Assembly (NCBI GenBank): GCA_030847615.1
Contig: JAUMIR010000001.1
Location: 31,991,501-32,055,500, forward strand
Length of the DNA: 64,000 nucleotides
Direction: 5' to 3'
From: Gambelia wislizenii
Lineage: Eukaryota > Chordata > Lepidosauria > Squamata > Crotaphytidae
How positions within the stretch are numbered: position 1 is the first letter of the stretch; every line of letters begins with the position of its first letter. Of this stretch, positions 53,786-64,000 are shown piece after piece. Position numbers and translations under genes: made by a program. The notes under the pieces are model-generated. The model ran no database searches. It saw nothing but the letters and a program-made list of their open reading frames with translations, and had not been told where the DNA came from.

Positions 53786-53879
53786 CTAGTATAAATACCA
53801 AACATTCTTACAGATATTTCTCCACCTTAGTTTTTGCCACTGCCCTCATTGGATTGCTCTGTTTAGACTTCAAAAATTA

Positions 53880-54690
53880 GATTATTATTATTATTATTAT
53901 TATTAATAATAATAATAATAAAATTTATTTATACCCCGCCCCTCTGTTAAAACAATCGGGGTGGCTTACAAAATTTAAAATACAATACAAATAAAATCCC
54001 TAAACACCCCCACTCCCACCCTCCCCCATAAAAAAACATTAAACAAATATAAATTAAAACAACTAATCTAAAATCACTTTTAAAACTATAAATACAATAA
54101 ATATAATAAATGGCCAGCAGCCTAGAAGAGGCCAGGATCCCCTGAGGCCGGGATCTAATTAGGAAAGGCCTGCCGAAAGAGATCCGTCTTTAGTGCTTTT
54201 TTAAAGCCACTCAGGCTTGTTATCTGACGGATCTCATTCGGCAGGTCATTCCACAATTTGGGGGCGATTACCGAAAAGGCCCTCTGGGAGGTTGCAGACA
54301 GCCTAGATTTTTGTGGCTGAAGCAAATTCCTCCCAGAGGACCGGAGTGCGCGGGGAGGATTGTATGGGAGGAGGCGGTTCCGGAGATAAGTTGGACCCAA
54401 GCCATTTAGGGCTTTAAAGGTAATAACCAACACCTTATACTGGGCCCGGAAACTGATTGGCAGCCAGTGGAGAGATTTTAATACTGGAGTTATATGGTCT
54501 CTCCGAGATGTTCCCGAGACCACTCTGGCTGCCATATTTTGTACCAACTGAAGTTTCCGGACCAAGCATGAGGGCAGCCCCATGTAGAGCGCATTGCAGA
54601 TTGGATTTAAGATGCTAGGATGTTTGAATCTATTTACAAACGAGGCTTTCCCTACCTTTAGAGTCCTAGAAGCTACTCTTCCCACACACC
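53880..54690 (-). mobile_element. L2-clade LINE, 5'-truncated
   Basis: Contains the 3' coding part (next entry), a UTR and, at its 3' end (plus-strand left), a palindromic (ATT)n(AAT)n tract at 53881-53922 followed by the tail tttatttataccccgcccct. It is better preserved than the copy at 52085. Confidence 0.85.
54155..54685 (-). pseudogene. L2 ORF2 C-terminal region
   Basis: One open minus frame of 176 codons. It includes YMGLPSCLVRKLQLVQNMAA, TPVLKSLHWLPISFRAQYKV, FKALNGLGPTYLRNRLLPY and APKLWNDLPNEIRQITSLSG, ending LFRQAFPN with a stop at 54155. This is the post-RT C-terminal domain of L2-type LINEs. RT and endonuclease are missing by 5' truncation. Confidence 0.85.
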
Positions 54691-55081
54691 CCTTTCTAAT
54701 CAGCTCAGGTTAAAGAGCAAACTACATGTGACACACAAATGCATAGAATGGACCCTATCATTTACTCCTCTTTGAAAAAAATGAAACACAGTTTTGAGAG
54801 GTTGCAATAATCATGCTAGCTGGGATGATGGGAGCAATAGACCAATACCACTGAAGGGTACCAGGTTGGAGGAGGTTGGTCAGCATTTCCCCAAACTGCA
54901 GCTCCTTTGCACCAATTCCTTCCCTGCTATTCCTCTCTGGTGTTGCAGTGCGTTTCATTTCTTTGTTTCATTGTTCAAAGGCAATTTACAAAAAGAAATA
55001 AGATAAACATCCACAAATAAGATACAACATTTTAAAAGAAAAGACAAATGTGTTTAAATAATGACAAGGAGAGATGAGAAC

Positions 55082-55305
55082 CAGCCTGGTGTAATGTTTT
55101 GAGGCTTGGACTATGACTCTGGAGACCTGTCTTGGGCAAGTCACACTCCTTGGGCAAGTCACACTCTCTCAACCTCAGAAGAAGGCAAAGGCAAACCCCC
55201 TCTGAACAAATCTTGCCAAGAAACCCCCATGATAGGGTTGCCTCAGGGTCACTGTAAGTCAAAAACTAATTGAAGGCACACAACAACAACAACAACAACA
55301 ACGAG
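55082..55305 (+). mobile_element. tRNA/MIR-like SINE with (AAC)n tail
   Basis: Starts ccagcctggtgtaatgtttt, passes ggactatgactctggagacc, a duplicated ttgggcaagtcacactc, cccctctgaacaaatcttgc and ends gaaggcacacaacaacaac with seven AAC units. The short duplication in the head is specific to this copy. Confidence 0.85.
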
Positions 55306-55454
55306 AGAGAAAAATTTATTTGTCTCTATTTGAAAGGACCACAGTGTTGGTGTCAAGAGGGCTTCTTTGGGAGAGTAATTTCACAAATGAGGTGCCATCA
55401 TTTAGAAGGCTCTCACTTACTCTTTCTGGACACCATCCTCTTTCACATGGTAAC

Positions 55455-55610
55455 ATGCTAACACACATTGGAAACCGCTTGGAGAGTGCCTAGCACGCTA
55501 TAAAAGGGGTGTAGATGTGTAGGTGCTATTGCTTAACAATTTGTAAGCTGCTCTGAAAGCCTTTGTGGCTGAAGAGTGGGGTATAAATACCTCAATAAAT
55601 AAAAACACAT
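55455..55610 (+). mobile_element. LINE-type 3' tail (aagctgctctga family)
   Basis: cacacattggaaaccgcttg ... aatttgtaagctgctctgaa ... gggtataaatacctcaataa; same family as 40653-40785. Confidence 0.6.
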
Positions 55611-56441
55611 AAATAAACATGGGGTAGGAATTATGCAGCCTGCCAAATATTGGATTGCAATTCGCAGCATTCCTCACCACTGGCTGTGTTGGCTAGGAAA
55701 TACACTCCAACTGTCCTGATTTGGCAGGGATGGTTCCATTTTGTCATCCCACTTTTTCAACTGCTTTTAAATTGTCCCCATTTCTTTCTCTTCCTCTCAC
55801 TTTCCTTTCTTTGTCCTGCCCTACTTTAGTTGCTGCAAACTGAGTTCAAAGTACAAAAGTAGTTTGTACTCAATTAGCTCAGTGGGAAGAGAGAAGAGGA
55901 GGGGACGGAATCTTGCTCTTCCCAGTAGGCTCATGCAAAAGCAACCTGCTGCAGCCTCTCCTGGCTTGTTTGTTCTTCATCATTAATAACTTTTGCCTTC
56001 TTGACCACACTCCAATGCTGCTGGGCCATACATGCCCCAGTTTTCATCTGCGAAATGTTGTAAGATATGGTAGCTTCATCTTCAAGACCGCATCAGCTAT
56101 TACAAAAGACTTGCTCCTGTTTGAGATGAAAAGTCCTAGAAATTGTTTTAGGTCGACATAGTTTTTGGACTCTATGTGAGTATGTTGCTTTAGACTCTGT
56201 GGCACAGAGACTGCCCTTGTCACGGCCTCCACTTCAAAATTCAACATAACATTACTGTCCCTTGAATGTCCATAAAACAGCATTTGGGGCACAGTTCCCA
56301 GATCTCAGGGCCTGGCCCTTCTTCTCCAGACTTCAGGGGAAGAGTGATGGATCTCAGAGTGAGAGTACTACCATGAAAAGTATGTGTGTGCGCACATATA
56401 TACTTGTTAGATGAAGTATTTTTAAAATTTTGAACAATATA
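55611..56441. other. No gene seen; hAT MITE scrap
   Basis: aattatgcagcctgccaaatat ... cattcctcaccactggctg at about 55630-55700 looks like part of a hAT-type MITE. Otherwise unique. Confidence 0.4.
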
Positions 56442-56678
56442 CAGTTGTCCCTCCATATCCACGGGTTTGGTATCCACGTGGTACCCTCATTTAAGTATTC
56501 ACAGCTTGAAAATATTCATTAAAAAATTATAATCCAAAAAGTTAACCTTGATTTTGCCATTTTATATAAGGGACACCATTTTGCTATACCATTGCATATA
56601 ATGGGACTTGAGTATTCACGGATTTTGGTATCCACGGGGTCCTGGAACCAAACCCCAGCAAATATGAAGGGACAACTG
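56442..56678 (-). mobile_element. Tigger/MER2-like MITE (family P1)
   Basis: TA-flanked; starts CAGTTGTCCCTCCATATCC and ends GAAGGGACAACTG, with all P1 interior blocks. Confidence 0.9.
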
Positions 56679-56680
56679 TA

Positions 56681-57198
56681 CTCTTTAAAGTTGTACTTGA
56701 TGTTGAAGGTATCATGCTTAATGATACCACCAAGAGTTGCCCCTTGTAACATCACCCTTGGAATACAGAATGTATATGCATCCTGTTGGCGTTTTACAAA
56801 CATGTAAGTTCCCTTACACATGCAGTTGTACTTTTTTGGCCATGGTATAATGTCCTGTATTCAGTTCACGGTTACATAACTGGTGTGATCTATAACTGTT
56901 GCACATGAAGCATCAGTATCTTCAATGTACTGCTTGATTCACTGGGATTGAGAAAACAGCAAACATGTTTGCAGCTACACAACTGGTTGCCCAATGCTGG
57001 TATTCAGAAAAGGGATGATATAGCGGAGCCACTTAAAGATGGGTGTGTAGATTCACACTGTACAAGTGTGGTGTAACTAGGAGCTCAGCAACAGACTCAC
57101 AGAGTTAGAAGGAAACTCTAAGAGCCATGTTGTTCAATCCCTTAGCAGTGCATGAATCCACAGCTACAATTCCAATTCCAGTCTTTATTATGCAATTA
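56681..57198. other. No gene seen
   Basis: Unique sequence between a Tigger MITE and a SINE; no exon or repeat recognised. Confidence 0.5.
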
Positions 57199-57421
57199 CA
57201 GCATGGTGTAGTGGTTTAAGCATGGGACTACAACCAAAGTTTGAATTCCTGCTTGGCCATGTAAACCTACCGGGTGACCTTCACACTCTCTCAGCCTCAG
57301 AAGAGCAAAGGAAACCCCCTCTGAACAAAATCAGACCCACCTCTGAACAAACCCCCTCTGAACAAAATCAAAGTCACCATAAATCAGAAATGACTTGAAG
57401 GTATGCAACAACAATAACAAG
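57199..57421 (+). mobile_element. tRNA/MIR-like SINE with internal duplication
   Basis: Starts agcatggtgtagtggtttaag and ends gacttgaaggtatgcaacaac. The block cccctctgaacaaaatca occurs twice, about 38 bp apart. Confidence 0.8.
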
Positions 57422-57514
57422 CAGACCATTAAAACAAAAGAGGTTCATAATACAAAACATGATGTAAAAGGTTAACAAAATAAAACAGACAGGGGTGATA
57501 TCAATTCAGCAATT

Positions 57515-57848
57515 TGTGAAGTTGAAGGCTTTCACGGCCGGCATCCATAGATTTTCCTTGGGTTTTTTCCGGGCTGTGAGGCCATGTTCTGGAATGGTTT
57601 CTTTCTGACATTTTGCCTGCATCTGTGGCTGGCATCTTCAGAGAGAGGAGAAACAGCATTTCTATACCCAGAAACTAACCATTCAATTACACAAATTTAC
57701 ATACACTCCCCTACAGCATGTAAACACCAGATACACTCGTACCCAACCATTCTCTGAAGATGCCAGCTGCAGATATAGGCGAAATGTCAGAAAGAAACTA
57801 TTCCAGAACACAGCCTCACAGCCTGGAAAAAAAACCCAAGGAAAATGT
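57515..57848. mobile_element. Penelope-derived inverted foldback with 12-bp TSD
   Basis: AATTCAGCAATT is perfectly repeated at 57503-57514 and 57849-57860. The left arm runs from tgtgaagttgaaggctttc to tggcatcttcagag; the right arm is its counterpart ending aaaacccaaggaaaatg. A shortened 3'-UTR segment lies between. Confidence 0.85.
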
Positions 57849-58149
57849 AATTCAGCAATTATTTTAAAATTGTAAAAACATAATAGACTTAGTATAACTT
57901 AAAATGGGAGATACAGCTACAGTTCCCCTGAAAAGTGAGCATTTACCTTCTGCTGAAAAATCTCCAATGAAAGAGCAGGTGTTTTTTTAACTGAGTTTGG
58001 ATGCCCACCTCAGGGGCCACTCCTGTGACACCACAAAGGATTGCCCTTAAATCTCAGGTTTTGGCCCTGAAATCTTACCTCTTAACCTGGTAACCTTACT
58101 TGGGGACTGTATAAAGCCCTCAGGCTGCACTTTCCCTGTTCCTGGGCTA

Positions 58150-58390
58150 GACAGAGAAATAGTACCATACCATACTGGAAACATCCAACCTTGTCAAATT
58201 TCAGAAACTAAACAGGGTCTGGTCTGGTTAGTTCTTGGGTGGGAGACCACCAAGGGATACCAGGGGATTTCCACATAAGACTACAGTTTCTCAGTATAAC
58301 CTACCTCACCTGCTAGAGGTGAGCATAAAAGAGTGGGAAGGGAGAGCCATGTGGGCTCACTTAAGTTCGCTGAAATAAAATAGGATGAAA
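58150..58390 (+). mobile_element. 5S rRNA-derived SINE
   Basis: taccataccatactggaaac ... cagaaactaaacagggtctg ... ttagttcttgggtgggagac reproduces the 5S rRNA order including the internal promoter region. It is followed by acctacctcacctgctagag and gggagagccatgtgggctca, tail parts of the SINE. Not a functional 5S gene: many substitutions and a fused tail. Confidence 0.75.
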
Positions 58391-58996
58391 AAGTAATTAG
58401 AGAAGAATCAGTTCATTGCTTTTTGGTTCATTTTATCCCAAGCAAGTGTAAAGCTTTTAATTAAAACACACATCAGCTTTTAGTAGCGGCCCTTAACTCC
58501 GAATCTACCCAGCTAATGCATTAAACATATAATTAAAAACTCTATTCCTATCCACAGGTTTTACAAAATCCCCATTTCCACGTACCACCTTCTTGGTAGC
58601 TTTCAGAATGAAACAGTGACATGTTCTCTAGTAGTTTGGGTTCCATGTGATCTGCATTAATTGCAGCAAAGAAGTTCAACTCAGGATATTTAATCCCATG
58701 TGAATATCCTTTTTTTTTTTTTAATGATTACCAAAGAACTTCTTACAACCGTGCCACTTTGCACCTTAAAAGATTTTCCATCAAAATGTTCCCAACTGCT
58801 TCAAACATTAAATAAGCTGAACTCCATATAATTGCCTGGGAATGTGTGGCTGTGATGACTATATCTAAGTAAGGAAAGATATAAACCATGACATTAATGG
58901 CTTTGCTTCATGATTGGAATGAAGAGTATCATGAGAAGACCACATGAGTCTCACTCTTCCTGTGCTTTCACAAATATAAAATGTTCTTATGATACC
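58391..58996. other. No gene seen
   Basis: AT-rich unique sequence with a poly(T) run at about 58711-58723. Confidence 0.5.
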
Positions 58997-59480
58997 AAGG
59001 GATTGTCTAATCAGTGAAAATACTCCTTATGGAGTGCAAGTAGAATACGAGCTGTCTTAATGGCATCCCGCATCATTTCATCGTATTTGGAAGGAGGGGG
59101 GCCAAAAAGGCCAAAAACTCTGAAGGAAAAGCCTTCATGGCTTTTCCCAGAGTTTAAAAAAAAACAGTGGAGGGGAATGCACATTCCCCATCATTGGGAC
59201 AAGCAATGTGAATTTATTCACTTTCCCATACAAGCAGAAGCACAACGCTGATTGGCCAGTTGAGCACAGGGGGTGGGGCTTGTTAACGAGGCAAGCTCCC
59301 GGAGCCGCCATGTTGGATTTTTGCCTTAGCGAGTGAGTGATTACTAAGGTAATAAAATGGGGTATTTTTCTTTTTCTTTTTTGTAAACGCAAAATATCGC
59401 TCTATTGCACTTTGGAAATAGTTTTAAAAAACATTCAGTGGTGGCAGGTTGTGGTAAGAAAAAACAAGTAATTCACTTGT
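58997..59480. mobile_element. T1 element, right end unclear
   Basis: Starts GGGATTGTCTAATCAGTG and shows tggaaggaggggggccaaaa, gaatgcacattccccatcat, ctgattggccagttgagc, gggtggggcttgttaacgag and gccatgttggatttttgcc in the order of the other copies, in reverse relative to 27408. The far TIR could not be located; a 5S-like fragment follows. Confidence 0.75.
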
Positions 59481-59511
59481 GGCTGCCATCTCGATCGACA
59501 GACATGCGAAG

Positions 59512-59565
59512 CTGACCCTGCTTAGCTTCCAAGATCAAATGGGATCTGGCGTTTTTAGGCTAGCA
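59512..59565 (-). pseudogene. 5S rRNA-derived fragment, antisense
   Basis: ctgaccctgcttagcttcca followed by agatcaaatgggatctggcg matches the reverse complement of the 5S rRNA middle region. Short and diverged. Confidence 0.65.
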
Positions 59566-60179
59566 GCCAATACAAAAGCTGGAAAACAATCAAACAGTGG
59601 TGCCGGGGGAAGAGGCCCTGACCATATAGGGAAGACCAGAGGGCATGCTTTGAAACCCTGGGGGCATTTTTGGCCCCAGAGACTACAGTACCCCACCCCT
59701 GTTTTAACTGTTTTGCTTTGTGCAAACTGCATCACAGAGGAAAGGCAGGGATTGTTCAGAGCTGTGCCATTTCCCTGGCCTCCTGTTTCAGAGTTGTGCA
59801 CATTTAGAACAAAAACAGATGAAGAGTTTTAGTATTTATTATTTATTTTTATTCTGCTCTGTGTTTAAAGATCTCAGAGTGGGATACAATCAATATAACA
59901 ATTTTGAACAATAGCAATACGTAATTTAAAACAATGTTGAAAAATCAAAGACATCTGATCCGACAGAGCAAAAACCAAGCCATGATTATCGAGCCACAAA
60001 TGCTCGGGGTGAATAGATAGATATTTTTTTGCTTGGAACTAAATTGAGACCAACATCATTGCCTCCAGGGAAAGGATACTCCACAACTGGAGTACTATAA
60101 TCAAGAAGACCCCCTCTCACATACCTATGCACTATACATTGTGGGAAACACAGAAGGGCTCCCTTAGCAGATCTTAATA

Positions 60180-60370
60180 ATAGAGTACAAATCCCTGCCC
60201 AGCCCTAGAAACCCACTGTGTGACTTTTGCCAAGTCACATATTCTCAACCTCAGAAAAAGGCAAACCCCCACTGAACAAATCTTGCCAAGAAAACCCTAT
60301 GACAGCTTTGCCCTATGACAGGGTTGCCATAAGCTGGAAACAATTTGAAGGCACACAACAACAAAAATAT
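60180..60370 (+). mobile_element. tRNA/MIR-like SINE with ACA-type tail
   Basis: cccactgtgtgacttttgcc ... actgaacaaatcttgccaag ... caatttgaaggcacacaaca; the block tatgacag-tttgcc is duplicated before the tail. Confidence 0.8.
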
Positions 60371-60426
60371 GTCTAGGATGGGGTGGTCTTCTCTCCTCCC
60401 TCTCTACCTGCACATACATGTATATA

Positions 60427-60642
60427 CAGCTCGACCCCTATATCCACAGATTCAGTATCCATGATTTCACTTATCCACATCCGAAAAAAAGTATGTTCTC
60501 TCTAGGCATTTCTAGGTCCTTCAGTGTACAGTAATTCTATGGTTAATGTCTGGCATTCGTCTCATTGAAAATAATAGGACTCCCTATTACCCACTGTTTC
60601 AGGTATCCACAGGTTGGAACATATCCCCTGGGTGTCAATCTG
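60427..60642. mobile_element. Tigger-like MITE (family P2), inverted
   Basis: TA-flanked; starts CAGCTCGACCCCTATATCC and ends CCCCTGGGTGTCAATCTG; contains tctctctaggcatttctagg, the reverse of the P2 interior. Confidence 0.7.
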
Positions 60643-61102
60643 TATGGCATACTGTTGCTTCCCTCTACACTAATGTGTATTTTTGGGATCCTGGGGTAAC
60701 TTGGGGGGGGGATGCATTGCTTTTCAGCATGGTTATATCAGATATGGGGAGAAAGACAGGTGTGATGGTTGCCTAATGGACATCACTCCCCCATCTTGCC
60801 CAACACTGTAACCATTTCCAAAATAGTTTCTGAATGTATTGTGAAGGATGACTATACATATAGATAAATAAATATGTTCCAACTGTTTTGGTTTTTTGTT
60901 TGTTTGTTTAAAAAAAAACAGACAAAAAGGGATAAGGGAAGATTATGAGGTGACACACCAGCTTGGATCATTTAACTTGCTGGCATTTGTTTGTTAACAC
61001 AAACTGCAGAGCCAAGTTCATACCACAGTTGAAGAACCCACTGACAATCATCATGAAATAATACTTTGCCTGTTCTCACTTTTATAAGAACATAATCTAA
61101 CA
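60643..61102. other. No gene seen
   Basis: Unique sequence; the frames at 60546 and 60972 have no recognised domain. Confidence 0.5.
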
Positions 61103-61437
61103 CAGTGGTTCTTAACCTGTGTTCTGTGGACCTCCTTACAGGAGGTCCCCGAAGGCTTGAAGGCTGCTCAGCCCACATGACAGGAACCAAGGCAAAGGCT
61201 GGCTGGCTTGACCTGTGCATTGCTGTTCAATCTGCTCCAGCCGCAAATTTGCAGGAAGAAGCAGGAGAAAAGTCTTCCCTCCCAGTCCAGTGCCTCTGAG
61301 GGAAGGGTTAATGGACCGTGTAATTGTATTGTTGTTGTTGTTGTTGTTTGGGTTTTAAACCTTGGTTAAGTCTAGGAGTCTGCAGCAACAAAAGATATTT
61401 AAAGGGGGTCCCTGGTAAAGAAAAGGTTGAGCCACTG
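61103..61437. mobile_element. hAT MITE with perfect 8-bp TSD
   Basis: The left end CAGTGGTTCTTAACCTG and the right end AAAGGTTGAGCCACTG are inverted repeats. ATCTAACA is repeated without mismatch at 61095-61102 and 61438-61445. A (GTT)n tract lies inside at about 61327-61348. No coding region. Confidence 0.9.
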
Positions 61438-61493
61438 ATCTAACACAAAGCTTCTCTTAGAGGAAAGTGGTAAAGTGAACAGTACAACATGAC

Positions 61494-61850
61494 CACTTTT
61501 GTCTCAGTGGCTGCCCCCTGGCTTTGGAACTCCCTGCCCAGAGAAGTCAGACTGGCACCTTCCCTGTCTTCCTTCCAAAGGCCAATTAAAAAACTTCTTG
61601 TTTTGGCAGGCCTTTGCCAATCTCTGTGAAGGTTGTGCTGGGATATGTGTGTGTGTTGTGTGTATATAGGTATGTATTTTTAAAAATTTTAGCTGTTTTT
61701 AACTTTTTTGTTGTTTAATTCTGTATTAACTTTTGTATTTTGCTGATTTTAACAATGTCTTTTTACTGTACAGTGCTTTGAGTCCCAAATCGGGGGAAAG
61801 TGGGATAGAAATGATGATGATGATGATGACGACAATGATGATGATAGTTA
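61494..61850 (+). mobile_element. L2-clade LINE 3' end with (ATG)n tail
   Basis: The plus strand encodes FVSVAAPWLWNSLPREVRLA then PSLSSFQRPIKKLLVLAGL and a stop, the L2 ORF2 C-terminus. An AT-rich UTR, the tail cagtgctttgagtcccaaat and (ATG)n at 61811-61849 follow. 5'-truncated. Confidence 0.85.
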
Positions 61851-62704
61851 ATTTGTGTGTATTACTCTGTCCGGAGAGGGGGGCATCTTTCCCACAGCTT
61901 TTGACCTAGGATGTCCAGGCCTTCCAGGTGAGAAAATGTTCATATGAATAGCTGCACCAGTCTGTTACACTAAAACAAGTCATGCAGCATAAACTTTCTT
62001 TGACCCTGTCTACAAATATCAGATGTATGTAGTGGTATCCTAACCCTAGCCCTATGGATTTGAAGCAAGGAAGAAGAGTCAGAGAAACCCAAAGCATGAC
62101 TCCTTTTCCCACGGATGTTATTAACTGTGTTACCTTTGAATCTGAAATGGTATTTGAAATTCGCAGACATGCATTTTAAGCATTATAAGCTAAGATTGGC
62201 TTTAAACTACCTACTTTCTTTTTGGAAATTTAACTTTTAGGCAGAAAAATGTACTGTCCATGCTCTTTTGGTCATGTAAAAAGTCAGGCTTAAATCCAGT
62301 TATTCATCTCAACTATAGTAGGTTTGTTGAAACTATCGGAACTTGGTAAGTCATTTATTATGTGAGTTCTTGAAAGTAACTAACTTACATTTTAGTTACT
62401 TTTAAATTCTATCCACCTTTTTGGTGCCTCAATACTCACAACTGAGCATGAAGCAAAGAACAAGCCAGCACCTGACCCATGTTGTATTTCTCCTCTACCA
62501 CTGATAACTTCCAAAGTAACTAAAATGTATTATTACATGACAAAAGAAGTGAACTTTTTCCTTCTTATATTGTAGTAACGAAATAAAATCATCTTTATTA
62601 TCAGAAAAACAAAAACGAATAACTTTCAAATAATTAGTTTTTCTAACTAGCATCTTCCAAGCTCCGAGTTCAACATCTTGAGGACTGATTTGACCAGTGA
62701 CATA
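61851..62704. other. No gene seen
   Basis: AT-rich unique sequence; frames at 61906 and 61970 on the minus strand have no recognised domain. Confidence 0.5.
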
Positions 62705-63257
62705 GGAGATTATCAGAAGGGAACAAAAAAAGTGTTCCCATCCCGCAATCTCCTCCCTGCCCCTCTCCCGTCCCTGTCACACCAAAAAAGAAAAACTTTT
62801 CACCCCTACCTCATTCGTGCAACAGGGCAGCCCAGCAGTGAATGGAGCTCAAACGGAGCTCCATTCACTTCCTGGAATGAAATCCTGCTGGTTCTCGTGA
62901 GAAGACAAGAGTGCAGGAAAGTTGCACTAAGCACAAAAACACACCTAACACTTTACAAGTAACCTGGGGAGGGTACAAAAAAGTGTGTCACTTACTTGGA
63001 TGTCCTGATCTCACCAGGAAGTGTTCTGGCATGGACCTCCCATTTGTGATGGGATTGTGCCACTCGTACGAACCTCCATCACAGAAACACAACAGGGGAT
63101 CCATTGACGGCTTAGCCTGCCAATAAAAAGCAGCACTAGCGTAACAACAGCCAAATGGGAGCATTATGAGAGGGGAATGATGTCATGTGAAAGGGAAGCC
63201 CTTTAGCGATCTCCTGGCATTGTGGTAATGCCATATTTAGAGCATCTGATAATCTCC
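62705..63257. mobile_element. Harbinger-like MITE 'T2' with TSD ATA
   Basis: Starts GGAGATTATCAGAAGGG and ends GCATCTGATAATCTCC; ATA flanks both sides (62702-62704, 63258-63260). It shares interior order with 50027-50644 (gtgtgtcacttacttggatg, caccaggaagtgttctgg). The plus frames at 62678 and 62911 are incidental. Confidence 0.85.
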
Positions 63258-63260
63258 ATA

Positions 63261-64000
63261 GTCTGTTTGGGCACTGAAGCTAGCAACTGACCTACTACTT
63301 CATAAGTCATGTTTTTTTTTTTTCACTCAGCTTTGGAATCCATTAAAGTTACATAAATGGGGAGTTATCTAATTGCTACTTATTAGTATTATTTGCACTC
63401 CAAAATTAATTTTTCATAAAAATAGCTTTTTTGGGGGGAAGTCATAATTTCATAGCTTTTGTGTTTAATCAAAGAGAGCCTTTGTGCATAAGAATTTAAC
63501 TTGGCTTGTGATGTACGCTCTTGGGATCCAACAGAAACATAAGGGATATGCCTCTAGAAGTATGAACATCATACATAAACTTGAAAGATGTCTCTGCTAA
63601 CAGAAACATAGGGTCAATGTATTCTGGATTACCCACTTATTTTTGTGAGTTGTTTTAGTTTGCTTGATTTCCAACCCCAGTGCATTTGGAAGGCAGGGCT
63701 ATGATACCAATGCAGGCATATCTAAGTTCAAGGGCACGGTTGGCATGCATACGGGGCCGGTTTAAGGAATGATGGGGCCCCTGCAACACTTTATTTTGGG
63801 GCTCCCATATGTTTATCTCACGTCAATGTAACTTAACCTATTCACAGTACAGGATGTTCAGATTATTACATAATTTGCCACCAATAATTTAGTTTAAAAA
63901 ACTATATTATACATGCTAACACAATTCTTTTATTAGCAATTAACATAATTGTGTACATTTCCTCAAAGGAAAGAAAAAGCTGAGTCCAATTTAGTATATT
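63261..64000. other. No gene seen
   Basis: AT-rich unique sequence; around 63750-63805 a GC-richer stretch (acggggccggtttaagg, atggggcccctgc) looks repeat-like but was not identified. Confidence 0.45.

Noticed and set aside
55082..55305. tRNA gene
   Set aside because: The tRNA-like head is degraded and followed by a SINE body and (AAC)n tail.
58163..58262. Functional 5S rRNA gene
   Set aside because: Too many substitutions and it is fused to a SINE tail.
1..64000. Endogenous retrovirus or LTR element
   Set aside because: No LTR pair, primer-binding site, or retroviral gag/pol/env motif was seen; the RT sequences belong to CR1 and DIRS.

Overview
This window looks like noncoding DNA from a squamate reptile, most likely a lizard; the species cannot be fixed from sequence alone. 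The reasons are the repeat content: CR1 LINEs ending in ATTCTATG-type octamers, L2-clade LINEs, a squamate-style L1 with a CCHC tail, DIRS and Penelope-like retroelements, MIR-like SINEs with an (ACA/AAC)n tail, a 5S rRNA-derived SINE, and many short hAT, Harbinger-like and Tigger/MER2-like DNA transposons. No bacterial, organellar or viral gene organisation is present, and nearly every long open frame is a transposon remnant or its antisense shadow.

Layout. 1-1.65 kb: a Harbinger-like element split by a Penelope-derived foldback, an old L2 fragment and a Tigger-like MITE. 3.15-11.2 kb: a minus-strand DIRS retrotransposon with inverted termini, interrupted by an old CR1, which holds a younger CR1, which holds a 1.1-kb TIR element (four nested levels). 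11.2-18.2 kb: mostly unique AT-rich DNA with SINE scraps. 18.25-19.68 kb: a 5'-truncated L1 with a 13-bp target-site duplication (TSD). 20.7-23.1 kb: a degenerate tandem array built from a LINE-type 3' tail in both orientations. 23.4-24.1 kb: the only convincing host locus, a CpG-rich promoter with three 19-bp tandem CCAAT units and, on the minus strand, a 63-nt first coding exon ending in a strong splice donor (gene not identified). 24.2-31.4 kb: Tigger and Harbinger-like elements and a LINE with a C2HC finger inserted in CR1. 31.4-34.35 kb: a decayed hAT transposon with recognisable transposase C-terminus, TIRs and 8-bp TSD. 35.6-41.2 kb: a DIRS-type ORF1 remnant split by two MITEs, a Harbinger-like copy, a 5'-inverted Penelope-like element and CR1s. 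41-50 kb: mainly unique DNA with a few MITEs. 50-61.9 kb: Penelope foldbacks, L2, CR1, SINE, 5S-SINE, Tigger and hAT copies. 62-64 kb: one Harbinger-like MITE and unique sequence.

The genes do not form a pathway. The information here is mainly historical: several insertions can be placed exactly by TSDs or by reading frames they interrupt, giving a relative order of DIRS, then old CR1, then young CR1, then Harbinger-like element. The host gene at 23.5 kb is transcribed toward lower coordinates, so much of 1-23 kb may be its first intron; that is inference. Family names are from recognised motifs, not database searches.
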